This document shows, one piece after another, positions 6,253-13,489 of a DNA stretch of 16,931 nt. Each line of letters starts with the position of its first letter. Positions within the stretch are counted from its first letter, which is position 1. Source of the DNA: an uncultured Oscillospiraceae bacterium (lineage in GTDB: Bacteria > Bacillota > Clostridia > Oscillospirales > Oscillospiraceae); NCBI GenBank assembly GCA_944385065.1, contig CALWVX010000018.1:1-16931 (forward strand). Reading direction: 5' to 3'. The notes under the pieces are model-generated. The model did no database searches. It was not told the origin of the DNA and was given only the letters and a program-made list of their open reading frames with translations. Position numbers and translations under genes: made by a program.

Positions 6253-7761
6253 TTAAAATTCGTCCATCATATCTTTTGTCTGAAGATACAGACGGTTATA
6301 TCGGCTGCGGAACGGAGCATAGGCCTCATAGGCCTCGGGGTCGGGTTCCACCGTATACCGCAGTTTGATCTGCTCGGCCACCTGGGCGGAATCCCGGTAG
6401 AAGCCGGTGGCCAGGGCGGCAATGAGGGCATCGCCATAGGCGGCGCCGGTGTCCACCTGGGCCACATGCTGGCGCTTATTGCTGATGTCCGACACCGCCT
6501 GCAGCCAGGCCATGTTTTTGGTGCCTCCGCCCACGGCCATCACCTTTTTGGTCCCCATGTGCAGCGCGTCAAAAATCTCAAAGTGCTGGTTGATTCCGTA
6601 GCCGACGCCCTCCAGCAGCGCCTTGTAAATGTGACTTCTGGTGTGCTGCAGATTCAATCCGAAAATCACACCCTTGGCATTGGGATTGTTGATGGGGGTG
6701 CGCTCCCCGGAAAAATAGGGCAGAATGGTCAGTCCGTCCGAACCGGCCGGAATGCCGTCGGCCAGCTTGGCAATCTCCCCAAAGACATTGGTGCCCTCGG
6801 CCTCGGCCTTTGCCTCCAGATCCAGGGCGAAGTTGTCCCGGAACCAGTGGGTCAGCGTACCGGCGCAGCTCATGCCCGCGGCCACGGAGTAAGTGCCGGG
6901 GAACAGATAGGGGCCCGCCCACAGCCGGTCGTCCATGGTGAACTTCTCCACCACATGGATGATGAAAATGGACGACCCATACATCAGCATCATGTCGCCC
7001 GGGTTCAGCACGCCCACGCTGAACGCCTCGGCCGAGGCGTCCGCTGTTCCGGTGGTCACCTTGGTGCCCACCGCCAGCCCGGTCTCCCGGGCCGCCTGCT
7101 CATGAACGGTGCCCGCTATCTCATGGCTCCACATGCACCTGGCCAGCTGGTCCCGCCGGCAGAACAGGGAGGTGTCGTCCACCCAGTCCAGCTTTTCCAT
7201 GTCGTACAGGGGAACCCAGGTGGCGGCGGTGTAATTGTCAATGACAAACTGGCCGGTCAGTTTGGCCACCAGATAGGTACTGCCGGTCACAAATTTATCG
7301 GCCTTGGCGTAGATCTCCGGCTCATTGTTTTTAATCCAGAGGATCTTGGCCGCCGCGGACTGGGTCGTCAGCGGCGTGCCGCAGCGCTGGAAAATGTTCT
7401 CCTTGCCGTACAGGTCCTCCAAATAGGCGATCTCCTTGGTCGCCCGGCAGTCAATGCCATAGAGAATCGCCTTGCGCAGGGGGCGCAGTTCCCGGTCCAC
7501 CGGCAGGCAGCAGGGGCCGATGGTGCTGCAGCCTACCCCTTCGATCTGCTTGGGATCCACCCCGGACTTCTGGATCAGCGTCCGGCTGATGGTACAAAAC
7601 TCTCCCCACCAGGTGTTTTCCGCGTCGTGCTCGGCATAGCCGGGGCTGGGGATTTCCATCTCGTGGGAGACGCTGTGCTCGGCGACGATTCTGGCCTGCT
7701 CATCCACCAGGGTCCCCTTGCTGCTGAATGTACCAATATCAATCCCCATAAAGTATTTCAT
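6253..7761 (-). CDS. FGGY-family carbohydrate kinase, xylulokinase-like
   Basis: A 502-residue cytoplasmic sugar kinase. The ATP-phosphate motif FMGIDIGTFSSKGTLVD lies at 4-20, the catalytic Asp is probably D241 in TGTADASAEAFSVG, YFSGERTPINNPNAKG (349-364) is the xylulokinase-type loop, and AVGGGTKNMAWLQAVSDI (409-426) is the adenosine site. The start is the ATG at 7761 with GGGAGGTGG 5 bases upstream; a GTG three codons earlier lies inside that ribosome site. Length matches FGGY kinases (about 490-520). It would phosphorylate an imported ketose or polyol. With an ABC importer (no PTS) in the locus, such a kinase is what the pathway needs before the epimerase. The exact sugar cannot be told from sequence; D-xylulose itself is not assured. 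Confidence 0.92.
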   Translation of the reverse strand: MKYFMGIDIGTFSSKGTLVDEQARIVAEHSVSHEMEIPSPGYAEHDAENTWWGEFCTISRTLIQKSGVDPKQIEGVGCSTIGPCCLPVDRELRPLRKAILYGIDCRATKEIAYLEDLYGKENIFQRCGTPLTTQSAAAKILWIKNNEPEIYAKADKFVTGSTYLVAKLTGQFVIDNYTAATWVPLYDMEKLDWVDDTSLFCRRDQLARCMWSHEIAGTVHEQAARETGLAVGTKVTTGTADASAEAFSVGVLNPGDMMLMYGSSIFIIHVVEKFTMDDRLWAGPYLFPGTYSVAAGMSCAGTLTHWFRDNFALDLEAKAEAEGTNVFGEIAKLADGIPAGSDGLTILPYFSGERTPINNPNAKGVIFGLNLQHTRSHIYKALLEGVGYGINQHFEIFDALHMGTKKVMAVGGGTKNMAWLQAVSDISNKRQHVAQVDTGAAYGDALIAALATGFYRDSAQVAEQIKLRYTVEPDPEAYEAYAPFRSRYNRLYLQTKDMMDEF

Positions 7762-7786
7762 GCGACCCACCTCCCGGAATCATTGT

Positions 7787-8875
7787 TTAATAGCGATTGA
7801 TCTGGAACGTCTTATCAATCCGCCGCATCATGCCGGCGCAGACCGTGGCCAGGGCGTCAATATCCCGCACATCGCACACCTCCACCGGCGTGTGGGTGTA
7901 CCGGGCGGGGAAGCCCATCTCCAGGCAGGCCACTCCCTGCCCCTCCAGCTGGATATAGGCGGAATCTGTCAGAATGCCCAGGGAGGCAAACCGCTGCAGA
8001 GGGAGATCCAGCTCCCGGGCGGTCCGCTTTGCCAGCTGGAACATGGGCTCGTGGGGAAGCGTGCCGTTCAGCGTGCCCCGCCCGTGGAAGCTGTACAGGT
8101 GTACACAGGGCCCCTGCCCCATCTTGTCCTCAAATTTCGTGGACAGATCCTTGGTATCCCCCGCCAGGGTGACATCCAGGGAAATGGCCAGGTCGGGCTT
8201 TACGGTCCGGGCGGCCATCATGGCACCGCGGAGATTGAACTCCTCCCAAACCGTCCCCACCAGATACACGTCACAGCTGGGCGGAGTCTCCTTGAGCTGC
8301 CGGGCAATCTCGACCAGCGCCGTGCAGGCGCCACGGTTGTCCACGGCGGTGCCCGTGACCTTGTGGCCGCACAGTTCCTGGAAGGCGGGCTTATAGACCA
8401 CCGGGCAGCCCACGTAGATCCCCATGTCGTGGACCTCCTGGGCGCTGGACGCTCCCACGTCGATGAAGAGGGACGTCACCAGATCCACCTTGTATTTCTC
8501 CTCCGCGGGGGTGGCGTGGTGTGCCTTGGGTCCGAAGACGCCGGGATGCCACTTGCCATCCTCGCTGCGGATCACCAGCTCCAACCCGGGCAGCACCTTC
8601 TCCGGGATTCCCCCCAGGCGGTCCACCTGGATAAAGCCGTCCTCCTCCACCTTGCGGACAATGAAGCCCAGCTGGTCCATGTGGCCAAAAATCATGGCCC
8701 GGGGCAGAGACGGGTCGGTGCCGGGCACCTTGGCAATCACGTTGCCCACCCGGTCCAGCGTCACCTCGGGGCAGTACTGCTCCAAATGGGCCTTCAGCTT
8801 ATAGGCCATCTCGCTTTCGTATCCGCTGGGCGCGGAGGTAAGCATAAACTCTTTCAGAATTTCCTTGCTGGACAT
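7787..8875 (-). CDS. Possible separately initiated M42 peptidase inside the fusion frame
   Basis: The internal ATG at 8875 has its own AAAGGAGCGATTGAT ribosome site. Translation from it would give a 362-residue protein, the normal length of an M42 aminopeptidase. A TGA in another frame ends two bases before this ATG, just where a separate upstream HAD cistron would stop. A free peptidase may therefore be made alongside, or instead of, the fusion. Confidence 0.5.
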   Translation of the reverse strand: MSSKEILKEFMLTSAPSGYESEMAYKLKAHLEQYCPEVTLDRVGNVIAKVPGTDPSLPRAMIFGHMDQLGFIVRKVEEDGFIQVDRLGGIPEKVLPGLELVIRSEDGKWHPGVFGPKAHHATPAEEKYKVDLVTSLFIDVGASSAQEVHDMGIYVGCPVVYKPAFQELCGHKVTGTAVDNRGACTALVEIARQLKETPPSCDVYLVGTVWEEFNLRGAMMAARTVKPDLAISLDVTLAGDTKDLSTKFEDKMGQGPCVHLYSFHGRGTLNGTLPHEPMFQLAKRTARELDLPLQRFASLGILTDSAYIQLEGQGVACLEMGFPARYTHTPVEVCDVRDIDALATVCAGMMRRIDKTFQINRY

Positions 8876-9529
8876 ATCAATCGCTCCTTTTCCCTGCGCA
8901 ACAAGCCGAAGCAGTGTCTGCTCCAGCTCTTTGTGTGTATAAACGTCGTAATCCGCGCCAATGGCGTCCCGGGCTCCAAAGTCGTTCTGCATGGCCACGG
9001 TAATGCAGCCGTTGGCCTTGCCCGAGGAGACATCCTCCGCCCGGTCGCCCACCATAATTGCCCGCTCCACACCCAGCAGCTTTTTCAGTTCGGGGATAGC
9101 CGCTTCTTTGTCATAGCCCGGGGTGCGGTGCCAGATATAGGTAAAATAACGCCGGATATGAAACTGATCCAGAAGGGCGAATAAGTATCCCGGCTCCGCA
9201 TTGGAGCAGATGGCCAGCGGAGCCTGCCGGGACAGCGTCTGCAGCATGTGGACACAGTCCGGCTCCACCACCGCATAGCGCCGGATCGCCTCCGGAGAAT
9301 GATCTATGATCCCCTGCAGCAGCCTGTCACACAGAACTTGGTCGTCCGAATGGAGAATCCGGCGGCAGGCGTCCTCCAGCCTGTCCCCCACCGTGGTATT
9401 GGCCTCCTCCCGGCTGATGGGAGGACGGTTCATATCCTGCAAGGCCAGGTTGATGCTGTAGTAATTGATGTCGGTGGTGCCGTAAAACAGCGTACCGTCA
9501 AAGTCAAAAAAGATTCCGGTCTTTGTCAT
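7787..9529 (-). CDS. Fusion: HAD-family phosphatase (N-terminal) and M42-family metallopeptidase (C-terminal)
   Basis: A 580-residue open frame. Residues 1-217 are a complete phosphoglycolate-phosphatase-like HAD domain: D9 and D11 in FFDFDGTL, S109 in ICSNAE, K141 in GYDKEA, D162 and D166 in VGDRAEDV. Residues 219-580 are a complete M42 peptidase: H283/D285 in FGHMDQLGF, D397 in TAVDNRGACTA, E429/E430 in VWEEFNLRGA, D452 in ISLDVT and H546 in RYTHTP. Both halves have full-family length and all expected catalytic residues. The join (LRLVAQGKGAIDMSSKEI, around 8875) is encoded by a sequence containing AAAGGAG 8-9 bases before the Met219 ATG. The start ATG at 9529 has GGGAGG at proper spacing. 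M42 proteins such as SgcX, FrvX and YpdE occur in E. coli sugar-uptake loci, so the setting is familiar even though the fusion is not. It may instead be two cistrons merged by a small indel. Confidence 0.85.
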   Translation of the reverse strand: MTKTGIFFDFDGTLFYGTTDINYYSINLALQDMNRPPISREEANTTVGDRLEDACRRILHSDDQVLCDRLLQGIIDHSPEAIRRYAVVEPDCVHMLQTLSRQAPLAICSNAEPGYLFALLDQFHIRRYFTYIWHRTPGYDKEAAIPELKKLLGVERAIMVGDRAEDVSSGKANGCITVAMQNDFGARDAIGADYDVYTHKELEQTLLRLVAQGKGAIDMSSKEILKEFMLTSAPSGYESEMAYKLKAHLEQYCPEVTLDRVGNVIAKVPGTDPSLPRAMIFGHMDQLGFIVRKVEEDGFIQVDRLGGIPEKVLPGLELVIRSEDGKWHPGVFGPKAHHATPAEEKYKVDLVTSLFIDVGASSAQEVHDMGIYVGCPVVYKPAFQELCGHKVTGTAVDNRGACTALVEIARQLKETPPSCDVYLVGTVWEEFNLRGAMMAARTVKPDLAISLDVTLAGDTKDLSTKFEDKMGQGPCVHLYSFHGRGTLNGTLPHEPMFQLAKRTARELDLPLQRFASLGILTDSAYIQLEGQGVACLEMGFPARYTHTPVEVCDVRDIDALATVCAGMMRRIDKTFQINRY

Positions 9530-9545
9530 CATATTCCTCCCATGG

Positions 9546-10790
9546 TCAGTAGCCCAGCCGATCCTCAAAGATTTCCACCCGGGCTTCCTGCCGCCACTGG
9601 CTCTGAAGATCGGTCCAGACCTGATTCCGGTCCTCCTCCAGCAGCTGCTGCTCCAGCAGGTCATACACCTCTTCCAGCGGAATCTCTCCTGCCTTCAGGC
9701 TGTCCGCCCAATGAAGGATTGTATAGCCGCGGTTTTGCTGAACAGGGGTATCAGATGTCTCCCCCGGCTGGGAGATAGACAGCGCCGCCTGCTGATATTC
9801 CTGAGAAAGACGGGTGGTGTCTTCGCAGACGTAATTGAAGGTGCTGCTGCTGCCCGGCTTGATAGCCTCCATCAGCTGGGAAAAGGAAACTCCCTCCTCC
9901 AGCTGCCGGTACAGCCCGGGGACGCTTTCCTCCCGCAGGCGCTGATACTCCAGCGCCAGCATTTCTTCATAGGAATCGCTGTCATCGGTATCATACGGTT
10001 CCATTTGGTTCAGCAGCTGAACCACCTCGTCGTCGAACTTCAGTTGAATCTCCTGGATGATCCGATAGTCCCGCGGCACATAGACCACCGGCTCTCCCAT
10101 AATCATCGCCGACTCAAACTGGGTGACGTCCTGGTCAAACTGCTCTCTCTGTTCCGCCAACAGACTGGCGTAGAACTCCTCCACCCGCTGCCGATCGGGA
10201 CGCGGCGTTTCAGACATGACCTGTTCCTTCAGTTTTCGCACCAGAATAGACTGAACCGCATTGTCCACCACGGTCTGCTTCTCCTTCCCGCTGATTTCAA
10301 GGGCAGACTGGACCATTGCGTCCAAATCCTCTCCTGTCAGGTCGGGATAGTCTTGTTTGACCGAATTTGTGATGTCTTCTATTGTCTGATCCCACGCCTG
10401 GTTGGCCTCCTCCTGTTCCTCCGGAGTGAGGGTCAGGCCGTATTCATCTATTTTTGAGTTTAGGATCTGTTGGGAAACGAGTATCTCCAGACTGCTCAAA
10501 GCCGCATCATGAAGCTTCTCCTGCAGCTGCTCCGATGTGAACTGTTCCGACAGACCACTATACATTGCTTCCAACATTACCATCTGTTCAGCCAGCTGGC
10601 TGTACAGGATCTCGGTGTCCCCCACCCGGGCCACAACTTCATCGGCGGCGGGAGCGGACGGATTGCCGGCAGAGGCTGACTGATCTGTGCCAGATTCGGA
10701 TGGAATCCCGGCGTTTCCGCTCCCCCGGCATCCGGAAAGAACTGGGCACACGAGCATGATGCACAGAAAAAAAGAAAAAATGGATTTCAT
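9546..10790 (-). CDS. Lipoprotein foldase, PrsA/SurA-like peptidyl-prolyl isomerase
   Basis: A 414-residue secreted lipoprotein. The signal peptide (1-20) ends in lipobox VLSGC with lipidated Cys21, then a Ser/Gly/Pro-rich linker (22-48). Residues about 50-190 form the helical SurA/PrsA N-terminal chaperone region (VVARVGDTEILYSQLAEQM, then Glu-rich helices). Residues about 300-400 look like a worn parvulin (PpiC) domain ending in YTILHWADSLKAG and an amphipathic helix. The ATG at 10790 has AGAGGACG nearby. It acts outside the membrane, presumably helping fold exported proteins. Position directly between the substrate-binding lipoprotein and the catabolic genes suggests that it serves that binding protein, but this is inference. 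The parvulin catalytic residues are not clearly recognisable, so it may be a chaperone only. Confidence 0.8.
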   Translation of the reverse strand: MKSIFSFFLCIMLVCPVLSGCRGSGNAGIPSESGTDQSASAGNPSAPAADEVVARVGDTEILYSQLAEQMVMLEAMYSGLSEQFTSEQLQEKLHDAALSSLEILVSQQILNSKIDEYGLTLTPEEQEEANQAWDQTIEDITNSVKQDYPDLTGEDLDAMVQSALEISGKEKQTVVDNAVQSILVRKLKEQVMSETPRPDRQRVEEFYASLLAEQREQFDQDVTQFESAMIMGEPVVYVPRDYRIIQEIQLKFDDEVVQLLNQMEPYDTDDSDSYEEMLALEYQRLREESVPGLYRQLEEGVSFSQLMEAIKPGSSSTFNYVCEDTTRLSQEYQQAALSISQPGETSDTPVQQNRGYTILHWADSLKAGEIPLEEVYDLLEQQLLEEDRNQVWTDLQSQWRQEARVEIFEDRLGY

Positions 10791-10828
10791 TGGACGTCCT
10801 CTTTACATGAGCGGGTTTCCTGTTTTGA

Positions 10829-10863
10829 AAAACAGCGGGGTCGTGTCAGGACCCCGCTGTTTT
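10829..10863 (-). terminator. Intrinsic terminator after the substrate-binding protein gene
   Basis: A perfect 14-bp stem AAAACAGCGGGGTC (10829-10842) / GACCCCGCTGTTTT (10850-10863) has a 7-base loop. Read leftwards it ends in TTTTT (10832-10828). It lies 30 bases after the binding-protein stop and 39 bases before the next start. As no promoter is evident between, it probably lets part of the transcripts through, so that binding protein is made in excess over the downstream enzymes and transporter. Confidence 0.8.
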
Positions 10864-10892
10864 GCTTGCTCCGTCTTGCCGGATATTTCGGC

Positions 10893-12074
10893 TCAGCCGG
10901 CCTCGTAGCGGGCGGCAGTGGCCTGCCAATCGTAAGCGTCTGCATCGGCCTCGACCTGAGCGCGGTCCCAAGTCAAGTCCACAAACTCGTTGGTGAAAAT
11001 GTCTTCCACGGGGATGTCGGTGGAGATGATGCCGGTCTCCAGCATGGAATCCACGTTCAGCTGCCACTTGTCCTCCCAGGAGATGCCGATGTTGTCCAGC
11101 AGCTTCTGCTCCTCTTCGCCGCCCTCGGGGCCGAACATCTGATAGTTGCGGCCTTCCTGCACGGCAACGGCGGTCTTCCAGGTCACGTCGATGTTGGGCC
11201 ACTGGTCACAGGAGACGGCGGCGGCGGCCTCCGGGTTGTACTTGGTGAAGTAGATGCCCTTGCACAGAGCGCGGACATAGCCCTCGACCACTTCGGGCTC
11301 GTTCTCGATCATGTCCAGGCTGGTGATGATGCCGCCGGAGCAGGTCTTCAGAACCTCGTTGCCGTCGATGTAGTTGAAATCATAGCCCTGGCCAATGAGC
11401 TGATAAGCTTCGCCGGGCCAGGTGAACAGGATGTCCAGAGTGCCCTCGGCCACCTGCACATAGCGCTGGTCACCGGCCACCACGAACTCCAGATCCTCGG
11501 CAGGATCGATGCCGGCAGCCACCAGCGTGGGGGTAACCAGGGACTCCCAGGAGGCGTCGCCCAGAGCCACGGTCAGCTTGCGGCCGTACTTGGAGACGGC
11601 GTCCTGCATATCCTCAAAGGTCTGATAGGGGCTGTCGGTGGGAACGCACAGGCCCCAGATGTTGATGGCGTCATAGGCGCAGACAATCTTGATGGGCAGG
11701 CCCTGCTCGATCGACTGCAGCGCCAGAGAGGGGCCGGGAACAGCGAAGTCCGCCTGGCCGGTGGCCACCATCTTGCAGTCGGTGGTGCCGAAGGTCTCGA
11801 TCATCTCCAGCTTCAGGCCCTCCTCCGCCAGATAGCCCAGGTTCTCAGCTACCCAGAAAGGGGTGTCCTCCAGGACCTCGGCGGAACGGGCCAGACACAT
11901 CTTGACCGTGCGCAGCTCACCGTCACCGGAGCTGTCGGCCTGAGAGGTGTTGTCTCCAGAAGTGGCGGGGTCCGCGCCGGACGCGCTGCCGGGGTCGGAG
12001 CTGCTGCCGCCGCCGCAGGCCACAAGGCTGAGGGCCATCGCGGCTGCCAAAAGGGATGCCAATAGCTTTTTCAT
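10893..12074 (-). CDS. ABC transporter substrate-binding lipoprotein, NMT1/SsuA/TauA-like
   Basis: A 393-residue exported lipoprotein. The signal peptide MKKLLASLLAAAMALSLVAC ends in lipobox LVAC with Cys20, then a Gly/Ser/Asp linker (21-52). The binding fold begins at about 55. Family features include PFWVAENLGYLAEEGLKLEM (73-92), the FGTTDCKMVATGQADFAVPG stretch (95-114) and a second-lobe TLDILFTWPGEAYQL (212-226). This family binds sulfonates, taurine, nitrate, thiamine precursors and other small anions or rings. The start is fixed by AGGAGGAAAGAAC before the ATG at 12074; an ATG at 12116 would destroy the signal peptide. It is the only binding protein in the locus and should feed the two ATPase-permease pairs 6-10 kb downstream in the same transcript. 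The ligand is unknown; the neighbours suggest a sugar-like or polyol-like compound. Confidence 0.9.
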   Translation of the reverse strand: MKKLLASLLAAAMALSLVACGGGSSSDPGSASGADPATSGDNTSQADSSGDGELRTVKMCLARSAEVLEDTPFWVAENLGYLAEEGLKLEMIETFGTTDCKMVATGQADFAVPGPSLALQSIEQGLPIKIVCAYDAINIWGLCVPTDSPYQTFEDMQDAVSKYGRKLTVALGDASWESLVTPTLVAAGIDPAEDLEFVVAGDQRYVQVAEGTLDILFTWPGEAYQLIGQGYDFNYIDGNEVLKTCSGGIITSLDMIENEPEVVEGYVRALCKGIYFTKYNPEAAAAVSCDQWPNIDVTWKTAVAVQEGRNYQMFGPEGGEEEQKLLDNIGISWEDKWQLNVDSMLETGIISTDIPVEDIFTNEFVDLTWDRAQVEADADAYDWQATAARYEAG

Positions 12075-12110
12075 GTTCTTTCCTCCTAATTGTTTTTTGA
12101 ATGTGTTTTT

Positions 12111-12139
12111 GTACAAAAGACTGCCGCCAGTCGTTGTAC
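12111..12139 (-). promoter_or_regulatory. 5' leader hairpin of the binding-protein mRNA
   Basis: GTACAA (12111-12116) pairs with TTGTAC (12134-12139), and GACTG (12119-12123) pairs with CAGTC (12128-12132) around a CCGC loop. The structure starts a few bases after the expected transcription start. It could stabilise the mRNA 5' end or be a protein operator. No known riboswitch is recognised. Confidence 0.5.
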
Positions 12140-12149
12140 CCTTAGTTAC

Positions 12150-12178
12150 ATTTTACTAGTTTTTCTCTCAGAAGTCAA
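12150..12178 (-). promoter_or_regulatory. Sigma-A promoter of the transporter/catabolic operon
   Basis: Minus-strand -35 TTGACT (12178-12173), a 17-base spacer and -10 TAAAAT (12155-12150) stand about 76 bases before the binding-protein ATG, giving a leader of about 70 bases. It matches the consensus closely and is the main promoter candidate for the genes from 12074 down to 915. Confidence 0.75.
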
Positions 12179-12271
12179 TGGAGAATGCGTGATTTTATTT
12201 TTTTCTGCTCGTTTTCTTTGCCCGGGCAGAGCCCGCACTTCATACCAGGCGACCAGTTCAATCGTTTTCGA

Positions 12272-13156
12272 TCATTTTTCCTCTCTAAATCCAAACAACC
12301 GGTACATGGTCCGCCCCATATCCGCAAATTCCAGGGGGTGCTCGGGGGTCTGGTCCCCCAGCGTGACCCGCGCCAGATCCAGAGCGCCGTCCAGCACGAA
12401 CCCGGGCACGTTGCACTCCTCAAACAGGCGCTTCATATAGCTCAGGTCTTTAATTCCATTGTTCAGGGAGAAGCCGCACCAATAATCGTGGCTGACATAG
12501 CGCTTGCTGTAAAACTGGAAAACCCAGTTGTCAAAAATCTCATTGTTCAGGCCATCGTACACCGTTTTCTCATCCAGACCGAAACGCTTCATCACCGGAT
12601 AGACCTGGGCAAACATCGCCGCCTGAGAGAGGGAGCAGTAGTTTACCGCCAGCTTCATCAGGTGCCCGTTTCCGCTGGGGCCCATGTACCGCTTGGCGTG
12701 GGTAATGGCATCCAGCAGGTCGCCCACCTGCCGGTAAATCTCCTCTTCTCCTCCCACGACCGCCAGCAGATCCCCGGATTCCGCCTCCTCCGGACCGGCC
12801 AGCATGGGAGAATCCAGCATGAATCCACCCGCCTCTTTTACCTGCTGAGCCAGCTTCTGGGTGGAGAGGGGGTAGCTGGTAGAGGTATCCAGCAGAATTT
12901 TTCCTTCCATCCCTGTCTTCAAAAGCTGAGCCACCACCGACTCCACAATGTTGGAATTGGGCAGCGAGAGGAAAATGACGTCGCTGTTCTGCCCCACCTG
13001 CGCCACGGAACCGGCAATTTCCGCCTGTCCGCGGAAGGCCTCCGCCGCAGCTTCGCTGGTGTCAAATACAGTCAGCGTATGGCCCGCACGAATCAAATTT
13101 CTGCACATTCCCCGGCCCATATTGCCCAGACCGATAAACCCAATGCGCTTGCTCAT
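12272..13156 (-). CDS. 3-hydroxyisobutyrate dehydrogenase-family NAD(P)-dependent oxidoreductase
   Basis: A 294-residue beta-hydroxyacid dehydrogenase. The Rossmann motif GFIGLGNMGRGM is at 6-17, DTSTSYP at 90-96, the hinge/active-site stretch GNGHLMKLAVNY at 162-173 with catalytic K168 and N172, and the C-terminal FSLNNGIKDL with K236/D237. The substrate loop normally reads D-A-P-V-S-G-G; here it is DSPMLAGPEEAESGDL (115-130), with Leu-Ala-Gly in place of Ser-Gly-Gly, so a different substrate group is likely. Relatives include 3-hydroxyisobutyrate, tartronate-semialdehyde, L-threonate and sulfolactaldehyde (YihU) enzymes. AAAGGGG lies 10 bases before the ATG at 13156. It has its own promoter, divergent from the BtpA-like gene, and no terminator before the transport operon, so read-through is possible. 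Confidence 0.88.
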   Translation of the reverse strand: MSKRIGFIGLGNMGRGMCRNLIRAGHTLTVFDTSEAAAEAFRGQAEIAGSVAQVGQNSDVIFLSLPNSNIVESVVAQLLKTGMEGKILLDTSTSYPLSTQKLAQQVKEAGGFMLDSPMLAGPEEAESGDLLAVVGGEEEIYRQVGDLLDAITHAKRYMGPSGNGHLMKLAVNYCSLSQAAMFAQVYPVMKRFGLDEKTVYDGLNNEIFDNWVFQFYSKRYVSHDYWCGFSLNNGIKDLSYMKRLFEECNVPGFVLDGALDLARVTLGDQTPEHPLEFADMGRTMYRLFGFREEK

Positions 13157-13208
13157 CTTGTCCTGACCCCTTTCTTTCGTTCCGCTTGCCCGCGGGACTT
13201 TTTACCGC

Positions 13209-13238
13209 AGTATAGCAGATCATGCATATGCATGTCAA
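13209..13238 (-). promoter_or_regulatory. Sigma-A promoter of the dehydrogenase gene, with palindrome in the spacer
   Basis: Minus-strand -35 TTGACA (13238-13233), an 18-base spacer and -10 TATACT (13214-13209). The spacer is nearly filled by the perfect palindrome CATGCATATGCATG (13221-13234), which overlaps the -35 by two bases. A second palindrome, GAGCGCTC (13243-13250), lies just upstream. Both are good places for a repressor. Confidence 0.75.
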
Positions 13239-13341
13239 TAAAGAGCGCTCACTTTTTTTCATTTTTGATCATTTTTACCTTTTCCGGTTTTGTCAAGCAT
13301 GATATAAATCAAAATTGTTCATCTTCAATCGCTTTTTTTGG

Positions 13342-13370
13342 TTGACACGACTGAAGGCATATGATATATT
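13342..13370 (+). promoter_or_regulatory. Sigma-A promoter of the BtpA-like/HAD/esterase operon
   Basis: A perfect -35 TTGACA (13342-13347), a 17-base spacer and -10 TATATT (13365-13370). The spacer contains GCATATG (13357-13363), the core of the palindrome in the divergent promoter. The leader of about 113 bases includes GCATC/GATGC (13382-13386/13393-13397) and other short stems, without a recognisable riboswitch. Confidence 0.78.
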
Positions 13371-13489
13371 CTGAAAAGAGAGCATCCTGACCGATGCGGT
13401 CCCACAGCTTGTCAGAGCACGGAGCTGCTGGTCGTTTCATTCCGGCGCAAGAAGTTACGAATTGAATCAGGATTAGGAGGAAGTTACAG

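Noticed and set aside
6466..7800. 444-codon open frame on the plus strand
   Set aside because: Antisense to the FGGY kinase, whose motifs and start are convincing.
7718..9184. 488-codon open frame on the plus strand
   Set aside because: Antisense shadow of the HAD-M42 gene, caused by high third-position GC. Its His/Gln/Gly-rich composition resembles no protein family, while the minus strand encodes clear catalytic motifs.
10866..12065. 399-codon open frame on the plus strand
   Set aside because: Antisense shadow of the substrate-binding protein, with no ribosome site and low-complexity composition.
13371..13489. Riboswitch in the leader of the BtpA-like gene
   Set aside because: Short stems are present, but none of the conserved cores of common riboswitch classes is visible and there is no expression-platform terminator before the start codon.
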